Assembly (NCBI RefSeq): GCF_014642655.1
Contig: NZ_BMIR01000008.1
Coordinates: 62,001-126,000 of the forward strand
Direction of reading: 5' to 3'
Source: Pullulanibacillus camelliae
Lineage (GTDB): Bacteria > Bacillota > Bacilli > Bacillales > Sporolactobacillaceae
Length of the DNA: 64,000 nt
Shown here: one piece after another, positions 18,495 through 28,462 of the stretch
Position numbering within the stretch: position 1 is the stretch's first letter
How the letters are laid out: each line of letters starts with the position of its first letter
Notes under the pieces: generated by a model
Database searches by the model: none
What the model was told of the DNA's origin: nothing
What the model saw: only the letters and a program-made list of their open reading frames with translations
Translations under genes and position numbers: made by a program

Positions 18495-19214
18495 ATGAAA
18501 AGATTGCGGATGAAATTGCTGTCAAAATGGTATGCCTTTCTTCAAAAGCTAGGCATTAAACCGAAGGAAATTTATTACATAGGCGGAAGCGAGGCTCTTC
18601 CACCACCCTTATCAAAAGATGAAGAGCAGGAGCTTCTTGGTAAGCTTGTGAAAGGCGATCAAGAGGCGCGCTCTACTTTGATTGAAAGAAATCTCAGACT
18701 TGTCGTTTATATTGCACGTAAATTTGAAAATACCAAAATCAATATAGAGGACCTCATTAGCATTGGAACAATTGGATTGATCAAGGCGGTCAATACCTTT
18801 AATCCTGAAAAAAAGATCAAGCTGGCAACCTACGCTTCGCGGTGTATCGAAAATGAAATCCTGATGTACCTTCGTCGAAACAATAAGCGCAAAACAGAAG
18901 TATCATTTGATGAACCACTTAATGTCGATTGGGATGGCAATGAGCTTTTACTATCAGACGTTCTTGGAACCGATAATGATATTATTACGAGAGATATGGA
19001 AAAGAAAATCGATCGCTCATTGCTAAAAAAAGCGATTTTGCTTCTGAATGATCGCGAAAAGGAAATCATGGAATTGCGTTTTGGTTTGGGAGGGGGCAAA
19101 GAGAAGACTCAGAAGGATGTCGCCGATCAGCTGGGCATTTCACAATCCTATATTTCTCGTCTGGAAAAGAGAATTATTAAACGCCTGCAGAAAGAGTTTA
19201 ATAAAATGGTGTGA
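18495..19214 (+). CDS. sigE: Pro-SigE, early mother-cell sigma factor
   Basis: Sigma-70 family factor directing early mother-cell genes after asymmetric division. The first 27-30 residues ([20 protein letters not shown]) are the membrane-associating pro-sequence removed by SpoIIGA. Region 2 follows ([33 protein letters not shown]) and then region 4 with the helix-turn-helix ([20 protein letters not shown]). Length is 239 aa, as in B. subtilis. A GGTGGGGGAG site precedes the ATG. Confidence 0.98.
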   Translation: MKRLRMKLLSKWYAFLQKLGIKPKEIYYIGGSEALPPPLSKDEEQELLGKLVKGDQEARSTLIERNLRLVVYIARKFENTKINIEDLISIGTIGLIKAVNTFNPEKKIKLATYASRCIENEILMYLRRNNKRKTEVSFDEPLNVDWDGNELLLSDVLGTDNDIITRDMEKKIDRSLLKKAILLLNDREKEIMELRFGLGGGKEKTQKDVADQLGISQSYISRLEKRIIKRLQKEFNKMV

Positions 19215-19292
19215 GCCTAAGTAGGGTGCTTAGCATTAACAGTTTTTGAGGAATAACGACTATTTGGAATAAAATAACAGGCATACCTCAAT

Positions 19293-19321
19293 GCATATTT
19301 TTCCCTTTCAAGGAGATACTT
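19293..19321 (+). promoter_or_regulatory. SigF-type promoter of sigG
   Basis: GCATA (19293-19297) and GGAGATACTT (19312-19321) with a 14-bp spacer fit the forespore SigF/SigG consensus (GYATA and GGNNANANT). It ends 35 bp before the sigG start. sigG of B. subtilis is first transcribed by SigF in the forespore, so this is the expected control. Confidence 0.65.
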
Positions 19322-19356
19322 TACGTTGTACAAAGCTCCGGCAAGGAGGGAATCAT

Positions 19357-20136
19357 ATGGCACGAAATAAAGTAGAGATTTGTGGTGTGGATACCGCAAC
19401 GTTGCCTGTTCTCAAAAACGAAGAAATGCGCAAACTATTTGTGCAAATGCAGAATGGTGATCTATCGGCAAGGGAAGAACTCGTCAATGGAAACCTCAGG
19501 CTTGTTTTAAGTGTCATTCAAAGATTTAACAACCGTGGTGAATACGTCGATGATTTGTTCCAGGTCGGATGTATTGGACTTATGAAATCCATTGATAATT
19601 TCGATCTTAGCCAGAATGTAAAATTTTCAACGTATGCTGTACCAATGATTATTGGGGAAATCAGGCGTTATTTACGGGATAATAATCCCATTCGCGTCTC
19701 ACGTTCACTTCGAGATATTGCTTACAAGGCTTTACAGGTCAAAGAAAAGCTGATTTCTAAGCACTCTCGTGAACCCACAGCAGAAGAAATCGCAAAGCAA
19801 TTAGATGTCCCCATGGAAGATGTCGTCTTTGCGCTTGATGCCATCCAAGATCCAGTGTCATTGTTTGAACCCATATACAACGATGGCGGTGACCCCATCT
19901 ATGTTATGGATCAAATTGGTGATGAGAAGAATAAGGATATTCAATGGATTGAAGAGATTGCTCTCCGTGAAGCGATGACGCAATTAAATGATAGAGAAAA
20001 AAATATTCTCTCCATGCGCTTTTTTCAAGGCAAAACACAAATGGAAGTTGCCGAAGAAATCGGAATCTCACAAGCTCAAGTTTCACGACTTGAAAAGGCG
20101 GCAATTAAGGAGATGAACAAGAATATTCAAAGCTAA
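19357..20136 (+). CDS. sigG: SigG, late forespore sigma factor
   Basis: Sigma-70 factor for late forespore genes. The ATG at 19357 (MARNKVEICGVDTATLPVLK, as in B. subtilis) follows AAGGAGG; the longer frame from 19291 runs through the promoter. Regions 2, 3 and 4 are intact: NNRGEYVDDLFQVGCIGL, RRYLRDNNPIRVSRSLRD and EEIGISQAQVSRLEKAA. Product is 259 aa. It follows sigE but carries its own forespore-type promoter. Confidence 0.98.
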   Translation: MARNKVEICGVDTATLPVLKNEEMRKLFVQMQNGDLSAREELVNGNLRLVLSVIQRFNNRGEYVDDLFQVGCIGLMKSIDNFDLSQNVKFSTYAVPMIIGEIRRYLRDNNPIRVSRSLRDIAYKALQVKEKLISKHSREPTAEEIAKQLDVPMEDVVFALDAIQDPVSLFEPIYNDGGDPIYVMDQIGDEKNKDIQWIEEIALREAMTQLNDREKNILSMRFFQGKTQMEVAEEIGISQAQVSRLEKAAIKEMNKNIQS

Positions 20137-20165
20137 AGGTTAAAAAAGAATAGATAGAATAGTCG

Positions 20166-20206
20166 AAGGTGTCCGAAAAAAGCATGGCTTTTAGGGACAC
20201 CTTTTA
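20166..20206 (+). terminator. sigG terminator
   Basis: AAGGTGTCC pairs with GGGACACCTT around an A-rich loop, followed by TTTT, 30 bp after the sigG stop. Confidence 0.8.
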
Positions 20207-20512
20207 TGCTGTGACTTAGAAAGAAAGTTTGTCGTACTAAAGCCAGAGCTCCAAATGCTTATGAGTGCGTCCTTCAACCAATCTTTATGCTTCTTTTTTA
20301 TTCTGTTTCCCCATATAGTAAAATACAAGCCTTTTATTATACTGTGAGAAAGTATACCTTTTTCTAATGCGGTTGGAAAAGTAGAGCAAAACTTGGGCTT
20401 TCCTCATCTGAGACTCTGGCATAGCATGAATGCCTGATATGGAGAAATCACATCAGGAGTGCTAAGCGCAACGGTGTAAGTCTGGTTTTGCTCATGTATG
20501 GGAGGTTGGATG
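20207..20512 (+). other. sigG-ylmC spacer with a partial family A repeat
   Basis: About 300 bp without a supported gene. The segment 20433-20490 (TGATAT-GGAG-AAATCA, CATCAGGAGT, AACGGTGTAAG) is a diverged copy of the right half of repeat family A. The remainder is AT-rich. The ylmC promoter must lie here but I cannot fix it. Confidence 0.5.
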
Positions 20513-20782
20513 ATGGCGAGAATATCTGAATTTCAAGTGAAGGAAGTTGTGAATGTTGAAAATGGTAAGCTGCTTGGACATATCGGTGATCTTGATGTGA
20601 ATATGACAACAGGAAAGATTGAACATATTGTCATTCCTGGCGCTGGTAAAATGCTCGGCCTTTTCGGTAGAGAAAATGATGTGGTTATTCCATGGAGAAA
20701 CATTGTTAGAGTGGGGGATGATGTCATTCTTGTCAGATTTGGTGATGGCTTCACTGGAAATGAAGGAAATAGCGAATCTTGA
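20513..20782 (+). CDS. ylmC: YlmC/YmxH family PRC-barrel protein
   Basis: Small protein (89 aa) with a PRC-barrel-like fold: SEFQVKEVVNVENGKLLGHIGD, then VIPGAGKMLG and VIPWRNIVRVGDDVILVR. The family is conserved in spore formers, but the molecular role is not established. Two adjacent ATG codons exist at 20510 and 20513; the second has better spacing from GGAGG. The gene keeps its B. subtilis position downstream of sigG. Confidence 0.85.
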   Translation: MARISEFQVKEVVNVENGKLLGHIGDLDVNMTTGKIEHIVIPGAGKMLGLFGRENDVVIPWRNIVRVGDDVILVRFGDGFTGNEGNSES

Positions 20783-20881
20783 TGATTTAACCCTTCCGAT
20801 GAGTGATTGTGATATGATAAGATGTGAGAAAGCTCTTGAATATCACTGAGAGTGTGTCGATTAATAAGGAGTGAGCGTATA

Positions 20882-21718
20882 TTGGCAACCGAACCTTTCA
20901 TACAACAATCAATAGAAGCACTTGAACTCGCTCCCATTCCTTTTTCTAATGGGCAGATTAGATTAGGCTTTACCTCAAGAAATGGTGGGTATAGCCCTGA
21001 CCCTTACGCTTCTTTTAATATGGGGTATCATGTGGGAGATGCGGCAGAAGCCGTTACAAATAATCGTCTAAAATTAGGAGAATGTTTACATATATCTACG
21101 GATCAATGGGTGACTCCAGAGCAAGTGCATGGCAACACCGTTTTAAGAGTGACTAAGGAACAAGGGGGACAAGGGGCTCTGGACCTTGAATCAGCGATTT
21201 CTTCATGTGATGGCCTCTATACGACCGATCGTGATCTGCTTTTGACTGCCTGCTTTGCGGACTGTGTTCCAGTGTTTTTCTACTCCAAGAAGACCCCTGT
21301 GGTCGGGATTGCTCATGCGGGCTGGAAAGGGACAGCTGGAGAAATCGTTGGCCAAATGGTCAAGGCCTGGCAGCGTGATTTTGTGCTAGATCCAAAGGAA
21401 ATGATGGCAGTTATCGGTCCTTCTATTGGGAAGTGCTGTTACGAGGTTGACGCGCGCGTGATCGAGGCTATTCATGCTCTTTCAGCAATAGATACGTCCA
21501 GTGCTATTGAGGACAAAACCGCCGGGAAGTATATGCTGGATTTAAAGCTTGTCAACAAGCTCATTTTACAAAAGTATGGGCTTTTAGAGGAAAATATCAG
21601 CCTGTCCCACTATTGTACAGGCTGTCGAACAGATTTGTTTTATTCTCATCGCATGGAAAACGGAAGGACTGGTCGCATGTTAGGCTATATCGCTTTGTTA
21701 AGTGGGGATGTCCAATGA
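20882..21718 (+). CDS. ylmD: YlmD, PgeF/LACC1 family purine nucleoside-metabolising enzyme
   Basis: Family once called multicopper polyphenol oxidoreductase and now shown in homologues (LACC1, YlmD) to have purine nucleoside phosphorylase and adenosine deaminase activity. The Zn-binding residues lie in VHGNT, CFADCVP and GIAHAGWKGT. The start is TTG at 20882, 10 bases after AAGGAG, giving MATEPFIQQS; the longer frame from GTG 20852 lacks a ribosome site. Product is 278 aa. It overlaps ylmE by ATGA. Confidence 0.88.
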   Translation: MATEPFIQQSIEALELAPIPFSNGQIRLGFTSRNGGYSPDPYASFNMGYHVGDAAEAVTNNRLKLGECLHISTDQWVTPEQVHGNTVLRVTKEQGGQGALDLESAISSCDGLYTTDRDLLLTACFADCVPVFFYSKKTPVVGIAHAGWKGTAGEIVGQMVKAWQRDFVLDPKEMMAVIGPSIGKCCYEVDARVIEAIHALSAIDTSSAIEDKTAGKYMLDLKLVNKLILQKYGLLEENISLSHYCTGCRTDLFYSHRMENGRTGRMLGYIALLSGDVQ

Positions 21719-22395
21719 CTGTCGCCGACCAATTAACAACCATTCAAGCAACGATCGAAAAATCCTGTGAAAAAGTAGACCGTGATCCTTCTGAAGTCAA
21801 GGTCATCGCTGTAACAAAATATGTGACACCCGAAAGGGCCTTGGAAGCTGTCCAAGCAGGCGTTCATCACTTGGCCGAAAATCGCATGGAAGGAATTGAG
21901 CAGAAGCAAAGCGTCATCACTTCTGAAAACATTGCTTGGCATTTCATTGGTACCTTACAGTCTAGAAAAGCTAAGCATGTGGTGAATCGCATACAGTATC
22001 TCCATTCCTTAGATCGCCTCTCATTAGCTGAACAAATTGAAAAGTATAGAGAGAACGTGTTAGATTGTTTTATTCAGGTAAATATTTCTGGTGAAGAGAG
22101 TAAGCATGGGCTGAGTGAATCTGAACTATTGCCATTTATCGATGCTCTTAAGGCCTATCAAAAAATTCGCGTGATCGGTCTGATGACAATGGCCCCACAT
22201 ACCGATAATGAAATGCTCATACGAAAGGTTTTTCAGCGATTAAAACAGTGGCAGCTTCGCATACGAGATCTTGGGTATTCCCATGCGCCGTGTCAGGAGC
22301 TTTCTATGGGCATGTCCAACGACTATGCTCTTGCGATTGAAGAAGGCGCAACTTTTGTTCGTATTGGAACGGCCCTGGTAGGTAATGACAAGTAA
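21715..22395 (+). CDS. ylmE: YlmE, YggS/PLPBP family PLP homeostasis protein
   Basis: Single-domain alanine-racemase-like fold protein that binds pyridoxal phosphate and buffers its pool. VIAVTKYVTPE carries the PLP Lys; WHFIGTLQSRKAK and ELSMGMSNDY are family signatures. The ATG at 21715 overlaps the ylmD stop, and the frame upstream of it is a shadow of ylmD. Product is 226 aa. It is immediately followed by sepF, as in many Gram-positive division clusters. Confidence 0.92.
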   Translation: MTVADQLTTIQATIEKSCEKVDRDPSEVKVIAVTKYVTPERALEAVQAGVHHLAENRMEGIEQKQSVITSENIAWHFIGTLQSRKAKHVVNRIQYLHSLDRLSLAEQIEKYRENVLDCFIQVNISGEESKHGLSESELLPFIDALKAYQKIRVIGLMTMAPHTDNEMLIRKVFQRLKQWQLRIRDLGYSHAPCQELSMGMSNDYALAIEEGATFVRIGTALVGNDK

Positions 22396-22408
22396 AGGAG
22401 CAGGGGTA

Positions 22409-22855
22409 ATGGGTTTTAAAGATTCTTTTAAGCAATTTTTTAATCTTGATGAAGATTTGGAAGAACAGATGGCAAAAATGGAAGCGAGCGAAGAGCAAGA
22501 GCGTTCAGCGAGAAGCCGGCTCAGCCGGCGCAATCATCGGAGCTTAGAGGAGCAAGAAACAGCCGGTGTTCAAGAACAGTTGGAGCATCCTGCTGAGGTT
22601 GCTCACGTCAATCCTTATAACTTTGATGATGTCCAAATGATTATTGATGAAGCCAAACACCATAAAATTGTCATCTTTAATTTGAGCAAGGTTACAAGGG
22701 TAGAAGCAAAGCGCATGCTCGACTTTATAAGTGGAGCGGTCTATGCCCTTGATGCTCAGATTGCGAAGGTACACAACCATACATTTGTTTTTGCGCTTGA
22801 TACACTTGATATTGAGCCTGTCTTATCTGATTATAATGTAAACCAAACATCGTGA
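22409..22855 (+). CDS. sepF: SepF, FtsZ-binding membrane anchor
   Basis: Forms rings that bundle FtsZ and tether it to the membrane. An N-terminal amphipathic helix (MGFKDSFKQFFNL) is followed by an acidic, charged linker and then the SepF core with FDDVQMIIDEAKHHKIVIFNL and a conserved MLDFISGAVYALDA. Product is 148 aa. The ATG at 22409 follows AAAGGAG; it gives the expected membrane-targeting N-terminus. Confidence 0.95.
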   Translation: MGFKDSFKQFFNLDEDLEEQMAKMEASEEQERSARSRLSRRNHRSLEEQETAGVQEQLEHPAEVAHVNPYNFDDVQMIIDEAKHHKIVIFNLSKVTRVEAKRMLDFISGAVYALDAQIAKVHNHTFVFALDTLDIEPVLSDYNVNQTS

Positions 22856-22869
22856 AATGAGGTGAGTAA

Positions 22870-23130
22870 GTGGGCTATGTTTTCAGTTTCTTATCAACAC
22901 TTTTGCAACTTTACAGCTTTGCGTTAATCATTTATATTTTGATGTCATGGGTACCTAATATTCGCGAGTCCGCCTTTGGAAGGTTTTTAGGAAGAATTTG
23001 CGAACCCTATTTGCAGCCGTTCAGGCGTATTATTCCCCCGATCGGTATGATGGATGTATCGCCCATTGTGGCTTTCCTTGTCCTTAACTTTGCTCGAATG
23101 GGGCTCCAGCAGCTTTATTGGTATCTATAA
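22870..23130 (+). CDS. ylmG: YlmG, YggT family membrane protein
   Basis: Small membrane protein (86 aa) with two hydrophobic segments around a conserved amphipathic loop ([24 protein letters not shown]). Homologues are linked to division and nucleoid organisation, but the mechanism is unclear. It begins with GTG after GAGGTGAG and lies between sepF and ylmH. Confidence 0.9.
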   Translation: MGYVFSFLSTLLQLYSFALIIYILMSWVPNIRESAFGRFLGRICEPYLQPFRRIIPPIGMMDVSPIVAFLVLNFARMGLQQLYWYL

Positions 23131-23141
23131 GGAGAGAGAAG

Positions 23142-23909
23142 ATGGCATTGTATGATCATTTTCGCCCGGAAGAAAAGACATTTATTGATCTTATTCTTGA
23201 ATGGAAGGCGTATGTTAATGAACGCTATATAGTAAAGCGAACGGATTTTCTCGATCCAAGGCAGCTGGATATCATCAAGGCCGTCATTGGAAATCATCAG
23301 GATATGACGTTGAAATTTTCCGGTGGTTATGAGGGAGCGGAGCGGGTGAGAGCGTTACTTATTCCTCCCTATGTTGAAGAAAATCTCTTCGACATCAGTT
23401 TATTTGAGCTCCATTATCCAGTGAAATTTGCAACGATTGATCATAGACAGCTCTTAGGTGCCTTGATGGGCCTTGGTATAAAAAGAGAAAAGTTTGGTGA
23501 TCTATTATTTTCACAGGAGAGAATTCAATTTATCACCGCCAGTGAGATCGCCGATTTTGTTCGTCTTAACTTGACCGAAGTGGGGAGGCATCATGTTCAG
23601 TGTGAAGCTGTCCCTTTTTCGGACATTCTGCCAGTCGAAGCCCATTGGGAACATCATGAGGGTTCAGTAGCTTCCTTGCGCTTAGATGTGGTCTGTGCTG
23701 AGATTTATCGTTTGTCACGCAGCAGGATCTCTGAACTTATTGAAGGAGGTCTCGTGAAGGTAAACTGGAGGACTGTTGAAAAAACCTCCTTTGAACTGAA
23801 TGCGGGGGACTATCTTTCACTGCGCGGCTTTGGACGGAGTCGGTTATTGACCATAGAAGGGCTGACCAAGCGAGGCAATCGCTGGATTACATATGGCATT
23901 TTAAAATAA
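23142..23909 (+). CDS. ylmH: YlmH/RqcP2, S4-domain ribosome quality-control protein
   Basis: RNA-binding protein that, in B. subtilis, associates with stalled 50S-peptidyl-tRNA complexes and supports C-terminal Ala tailing. The C-terminal S4 domain is seen at SRSRISELIEGGLVKVNW and LSLRGFGRSRLL. The ATG at 23142 (MALYDHF) follows AAGGAGAG; the frame from 23118 overlaps ylmG. Product is 255 aa. Its pathway partner rqcH is also in this window. Confidence 0.92.
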   Translation: MALYDHFRPEEKTFIDLILEWKAYVNERYIVKRTDFLDPRQLDIIKAVIGNHQDMTLKFSGGYEGAERVRALLIPPYVEENLFDISLFELHYPVKFATIDHRQLLGALMGLGIKREKFGDLLFSQERIQFITASEIADFVRLNLTEVGRHHVQCEAVPFSDILPVEAHWEHHEGSVASLRLDVVCAEIYRLSRSRISELIEGGLVKVNWRTVEKTSFELNAGDYLSLRGFGRSRLLTIEGLTKRGNRWITYGILK

Positions 23910-24040
23910 TGAAATGGATCTTTGAAAAGGACTTGTAAGCAGGGCGTTGAACCTGTAAAATTAATTTATAGAATTTGCAGGAAATACGTCACTGATTGTC
24001 GAATTGCATTGTAATATATAAGAAGTTGGAGGTGGCGTTA

Positions 24041-24544
24041 ATGCCGTTAACACCATTAGATATCCACAATAAAGAATTTTCACGAGGTTTTCGCGGATAT
24101 GATGAAGATGAAGTGAATGATTTTTTGGATCAAGTGATTAAGGATTATGAAACCCTTATACATGATAAAAAAGTATTAGAAGAGAAGGTCCACAAATTAG
24201 AGGAGCGCTTAGGACATTTTTCTAATATTGAAGAGACGCTTAATAAATCGATTTTAGTCGCTCAGGAAACTGCTGAAGACGTCAAACAAAATGCGACAAA
24301 AGAAGCTAAGTTGATTGTTAAAGAAGCCGAAAAAAATGCCGATCGCATTATCAATGAGTCTTTAAGTAAATCGAGAAAAATCGCTCTTGATATTGAGGAA
24401 TTAAAAAAACAAGCCAGCGTCTATCGTACGCGTTTCAGAATGCTCATTGAAGCTCAGCTTGAATTATTAAAAAATGATGAGTGGGATAAGTTATCTGAAA
24501 CGATGGAAGACGGTGAGTTAGAGGCCGCTTCTTCAGGTGAATGA
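24041..24544 (+). CDS. divIVA: DivIVA, curvature-sensing polar scaffold
   Basis: Coiled-coil protein that binds negatively curved membrane at septa and poles. The N-terminal lipid-binding domain (MPLTPLDIHNKEFSRGFRGY) is followed by DEDEVNDFLDQVIKDYE and a long coiled coil to about residue 150. It ends in an acidic tail. The ATG at 24041 follows GGAGGTGG. Product is 167 aa, typical of Bacillus. The gene is separated from ylmH by 131 bp and is followed by the ileS leader. Confidence 0.96.
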   Translation: MPLTPLDIHNKEFSRGFRGYDEDEVNDFLDQVIKDYETLIHDKKVLEEKVHKLEERLGHFSNIEETLNKSILVAQETAEDVKQNATKEAKLIVKEAEKNADRIINESLSKSRKIALDIEELKKQASVYRTRFRMLIEAQLELLKNDEWDKLSETMEDGELEAASSGE

Positions 24545-24599
24545 GCATAGACTTGACGTTGTTCACCCTTTTTTCATATACTTAATATTATCATGCATA

Positions 24600-24845
24600 A
24601 ATGACTGACGTTGATAGGGAGAGTAACTATTTGGCTGTATTGCTCAGCGAGTTGGGAAAGGTGAGAGCCCAATGAATGGCCCGTAGTGAAGATCACCCTG
24701 GAGTTTCATCCCGAATGTTTAAGTAGGCGATGACGTTTTCTTCGCGTTAAGGAGAGTAAAGTCGGCAAAATGTGTAGACGTGATTTTGTCGAGAAGGGTG
24801 GTACCGCGGGCCTCTCGTCCCTTTTTGGATGAGGGCTTTTTTTAT
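24600..24845 (+). promoter_or_regulatory. T-box riboswitch controlling ileS
   Basis: The leader contains the T-box core AGGGTGGTACCGCGG at 24795-24809 and an upstream stem whose specifier region has GAAGATCACC, with ATC at 24692-24694 as the isoleucine codon. The terminator follows at about 24811-24842 (CCTCTCGTCC / GGATGAGG, then T-run). Uncharged tRNA-Ile would stabilise the antiterminator and allow ileS transcription. Confidence 0.92.
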
Positions 24846-24856
24846 TTTTCCGACGT

Positions 24857-24885
24857 CAAGATGTATAACTTTGCGGAGAACCTTT
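24857..24885 (+). repeat. Partial family A repeat in the ileS leader
   Basis: AAGATGTATAACTTTGCGG matches the left end of repeat family A (AGAATGTATAACTTTGCTGG at about 2810). It lies between the T-box terminator and the ileS ribosome site. Confidence 0.5.
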
Positions 24886-24945
24886 AAGTTCAGGGCGATC
24901 AGCGAGTCATGAAATTTACAGTGGATTGAAGTGGAGGAAGAAATA

Positions 24946-27705
24946 ATGGATTATAAAGACACGTTACTAATGCCGAAAACGGCGTTTCCGATGCGCGGAA
25001 ACTTGCCAAATAAAGAGCCTGATATGCAGAAAGAATGGGAAGATGAGCACCTTTATGAAAAACAGCTTGACCGCACAAAGGATCGTCCGCTTTTTGTACT
25101 TCATGACGGCCCTCCATATGCGAACGGGGACATTCATATTGGACATGCTGAAAATAAAATCCTTAAGGATATGATCGTCCGCTTTAAGTCAATGTCAGGC
25201 TATCAAGCGCCCTATGTGCCTGGTTGGGATACACATGGATTGCCTATCGAACAAGCGCTGACAAAAAAAGGCGTAAAGAGAAAAAGCTTGTCCATCGCTG
25301 AATTCCGAAAGCTTTGTGAAGAATATGCTTTAGAACAAATCGATCGTCAAAGAACACAATTTAAACGCTTAGGTGTCCGCGGGGATTGGGATCATCCTTA
25401 CGTCACGTTGCATAAGGACTATGAAGCTGAGCAAATTAAGGTTTTTGGTGAGATGGCTAAAAAAGGCTACATTTACAAGGATAAGAAAACCGTTTATTGG
25501 TCCCCATCCTCTGAATCAGCACTAGCTGAAGCGGAGATTGAATACCAAGACAAGCGCTCGCCGTCCATTTATGTTGCTTTTAATGTGAAAGATGGAAAAG
25601 GCGTGTTAGCAGGGGACGAAGCGTTTGTTATTTGGACCACAACCCCATGGACGATTCCGGCCAATATGGCGATCGCTGTTAACCCTGCTTTTGAATACAG
25701 TGTGGTTGATGTCAATCAGAAGCGATATATTGTGGCCTCTGAATTGCTTGAAGGGCTCAAGAGCACTTTGAATTGGGAAGGTGCACAAGTGCTCAAAACC
25801 GTAAAAGGTAGGGATTTGGAGTTTGTCGTCGCTTCACATCCGTTCTATGATCGCGACTCTTTAGTTATCCTAGGCGATCATGTTACACTGGAGGCCGGTA
25901 CGGGATGTGTCCATACGGCACCAGGTCATGGTGAAGACGACTATTATGTAGGAAAAAAATACAATTTAGAGGTGCTCTGTCCAGTGGATGAAAAAGGTGT
26001 CTTAACCGCTGAAGCACCTGGATTTGAAGGCCTGTTCTATGATGCGGCTAATAAACCAATCACAGAAAAGCTTGAAGAAGTAGGAGCATTGCTTAAGCTT
26101 GACTTCTTTACCCATTCCTATCCACACGATTGGCGCACGAAAAAACCGATTATCTTTAGAGCGACAGAACAGTGGTTTGCTTCGATTAAGGATTTTAGAT
26201 CGGATATTTTGGAGGCCATTAAACACGTTAAATGGGTGCCAAACTGGGGAGAAACGCGTCTTCATAATATGGTACGTGATCGCGAAGACTGGTGTATTTC
26301 CCGTCAGCGCGTCTGGGGTGTACCGATCCCTGTTTTTTACGGTGAAGACGGTGAGCCCATTATTACAGATGAAACCATTCAGCATATTTCTGATTTGTTT
26401 AGAGAACACGGCTCCAATATCTGGTTTGAACGTGAGGCCCAGGATCTGCTTCCAGATGGCTTTACATCAGAGCATAGTCCTAACGGCATTTTTACAAAAG
26501 AAACAGATATCATGGATGTATGGTTTGATTCAGGCTCCTCTCATCAAGCAGTTCTTGAACAACGAGAAGACTTACGCCGTCCAGCTGATTTATATCTTGA
26601 AGGCTCTGATCAATATCGTGGCTGGTTCAATTCTTCTTTATCCACAAGTGTGGCCGTAACGGGGAAGGCTCCTTATAAAGGTGTACTCAGCCATGGCTTT
26701 GTACTTGACGGTAAAGGACATAAAATGAGTAAGTCACTGGGCAATGTCATTGATCCAACCAAGGTGATGAAACAGCTTGGTGCCGATATCATTAGACTGT
26801 GGGTATCTTCAGTGGATTATACTGCTGATGCGCGGGTATCTCAGGATATTCTTAAACAAGTGGCTGAGGTTTATCGAAAAATCCGCAATACCCTCAGATT
26901 TTTACTTGGCAATTTACATGGATTTGATCCTGCCAAGCATTTTGTTAAGCCTGAGGCGCGCAGCGAATTAGATCGTTATATGACTGTTAAGCTTAATCGC
27001 TTGATTTCGAAAGTAATGCAAGCTTATAACGATTATCAATTTTTGAGTGTCTATAATGCGATTCATAATTATTGCACAATCGAGCTGAGTGCTTTTTATA
27101 TGGATATCGCCAAAGATACGCTATATGTTGACCCTGAAAACAGTCATAGCCGTCGCTCCATTCAATCTGTTCTCTATCAACACGTTACGGCGCTAACCAA
27201 AATGCTTACACCGATTATTCCCCACACCACTGAAGAAGTGTGGCAATACATCCCAGGTGAAAAAGCGGAGTATGTGCAATTAACAGACATGCCAGAAGAA
27301 GAAGTGATTCAGAATGGTGAAGTCTTAGTTGAGAAATGGGACCAGCTTATGGCTGTCAGAGATGATGTGCTGAAGGCTTTAGAGACAGCAAGAAATGAAA
27401 AAATCATTGGTAAATCCCTTGAGGCGGCGATTGTTCTCTACCCAACAAAAGCCAATCGAGAAAAGCTTGAAAGTGTTGAACAGCTCAACAAATTCTTTAT
27501 TGTTTCTCAAGCCAGTATTGCGGGTGAGATAAATGAAGCGCCTGCTGATGCGCAGACTTATCGAGAAACTGCGGTAATCGTCAAGGCAGCAGAAGGTGAA
27601 AAATGTGAACGCTGCTGGGTGGTGTCAACAGATGTAGGCACGGATAGTGACCATCCCACTCTTTGTGCATCCTGTGCAGAAACTGTAAAAAACCATTATG
27701 CTTAA
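24946..27705 (+). CDS. ileS: IleS, isoleucyl-tRNA synthetase
   Basis: Class I synthetase charging tRNA-Ile and editing valine. HIGH is at residues 64-67, KMSKS at 593-597, with the CP1 editing domain between ([11 protein letters not shown]). The C-terminal Zn site has four Cys (CERC and CASC). The ATG at 24946 follows GGAGG; the GTG at 24931 is part of the ribosome site. Product is 919 aa, close to B. subtilis. It is expressed under the T-box and ends with a terminator. Confidence 0.98.
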   Translation: MDYKDTLLMPKTAFPMRGNLPNKEPDMQKEWEDEHLYEKQLDRTKDRPLFVLHDGPPYANGDIHIGHAENKILKDMIVRFKSMSGYQAPYVPGWDTHGLPIEQALTKKGVKRKSLSIAEFRKLCEEYALEQIDRQRTQFKRLGVRGDWDHPYVTLHKDYEAEQIKVFGEMAKKGYIYKDKKTVYWSPSSESALAEAEIEYQDKRSPSIYVAFNVKDGKGVLAGDEAFVIWTTTPWTIPANMAIAVNPAFEYSVVDVNQKRYIVASELLEGLKSTLNWEGAQVLKTVKGRDLEFVVASHPFYDRDSLVILGDHVTLEAGTGCVHTAPGHGEDDYYVGKKYNLEVLCPVDEKGVLTAEAPGFEGLFYDAANKPITEKLEEVGALLKLDFFTHSYPHDWRTKKPIIFRATEQWFASIKDFRSDILEAIKHVKWVPNWGETRLHNMVRDREDWCISRQRVWGVPIPVFYGEDGEPIITDETIQHISDLFREHGSNIWFEREAQDLLPDGFTSEHSPNGIFTKETDIMDVWFDSGSSHQAVLEQREDLRRPADLYLEGSDQYRGWFNSSLSTSVAVTGKAPYKGVLSHGFVLDGKGHKMSKSLGNVIDPTKVMKQLGADIIRLWVSSVDYTADARVSQDILKQVAEVYRKIRNTLRFLLGNLHGFDPAKHFVKPEARSELDRYMTVKLNRLISKVMQAYNDYQFLSVYNAIHNYCTIELSAFYMDIAKDTLYVDPENSHSRRSIQSVLYQHVTALTKMLTPIIPHTTEEVWQYIPGEKAEYVQLTDMPEEEVIQNGEVLVEKWDQLMAVRDDVLKALETARNEKIIGKSLEAAIVLYPTKANREKLESVEQLNKFFIVSQASIAGEINEAPADAQTYRETAVIVKAAEGEKCERCWVVSTDVGTDSDHPTLCASCAETVKNHYA

Positions 27706-27716
27706 ATCGCTTATCA

Positions 27717-27744
27717 AGCTGTCCCTATTGGGACGGCTTTTTTT
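27717..27744 (+). terminator. ileS terminator
   Basis: AGCTGTCCC and GGGACGGCT form a 9-bp stem with a TATT loop followed by seven T, 12 bp after the ileS stop. Confidence 0.85.
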
Positions 27745-27774
27745 AAGAAAAGAAAGTATAAAATTTCTGGTCAT

Positions 27775-28462
27775 GAGGATGGTGCACGATTCCACTCCAG
27801 GTGCTCGCTTTCCTCATGCCCACACGATGTGGGTAGGCTCGGCGTTGTCACAGGACGTGACGTTTTTAGCCGATCGTCCTGAGTGGCCTCAGCTCATTTT
27901 GGAATGGATGACTGGTGTTCCAAGTATTTATGAATAAAAACCTCTGTTCCTGCGTCTACAAGTATGGCTTCGAAGTCAGCTTTCTCGGAACAACTCGAAG
28001 TGTATTCGTGAAGTAACGCTGGCCCCGTTCTCGAAGGAGCCAGAGCGCCTTCCATTCCGATCAACTGGGTTGCTGACGTTGCCTTTTGGGATTAAGATCT
28101 TATTCCGTGTTTTAATAAGGACCGGGCATGCTCTTCGCCCGGTTTTTCTTATGCGAAGAAAAAACATACATGAAAGCTATTGTACTCTACAATTGGGTAT
28201 TTGGTCAGGAAACAGTGATTGGCTTAAGTTTCGAGTCCGAAGTGGATCAAAGAGAGTACCGAAACAAAAAATGCCTTTTAAAACAACACCCTTCAACGCG
28301 CATTTAAATTGCGACTTCCCAAGTGTTTTGGCAAAAGTGGAAAAGGGGATATGAATTAACAAATGTTATGGCGGCTAATAATAAGGGCCCGCGCAAACAC
28401 TATAAAGGAAAATCATCATTTATTATTCTTAGCAGAGAGGGAATTCATACAGGAGGAGAACG
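27775..28462 (+). other. ileS-ylyA spacer packed with repeats
   Basis: About 690 bp with no supported gene. A block bounded by ATTCCA and TGGAAT (27789-27904) is a diverged relative of the GC-rich repeat, sharing TCCAGGTGCTCGCTTTCC. Repeat family C copy 1 is at 27917-28030. The shared terminator-like hairpin (ACCGGG / CCCGGT) is at 28113-28155. The remaining 300 bp before ylyA show nothing I recognise. The small open frames here fall in repeat sequence. Confidence 0.55.
27917..28030 (+). repeat. Interspersed repeat family C, copy 1
   Basis: The segment starts TTCCAAGTATTTATG and includes GGCTTCGAAGTCAGCTT and CTCGGAAC. It aligns over about 110 bp with 42600-42715 (CCAAGTATTTATG, TTGCTTCGTCGTCAGCTT, CTCGGAAC) in the same orientation. 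Confidence 0.6.

Noticed and set aside
26099-26659. 186-aa plus-strand frame inside ileS
   Set aside because: It is an alternative reading frame of ileS with no ribosome site and no family features.
27698-27937. 79-aa frame after ileS
   Set aside because: It overlaps the ileS end, the terminator and a GC-rich repeat relative.
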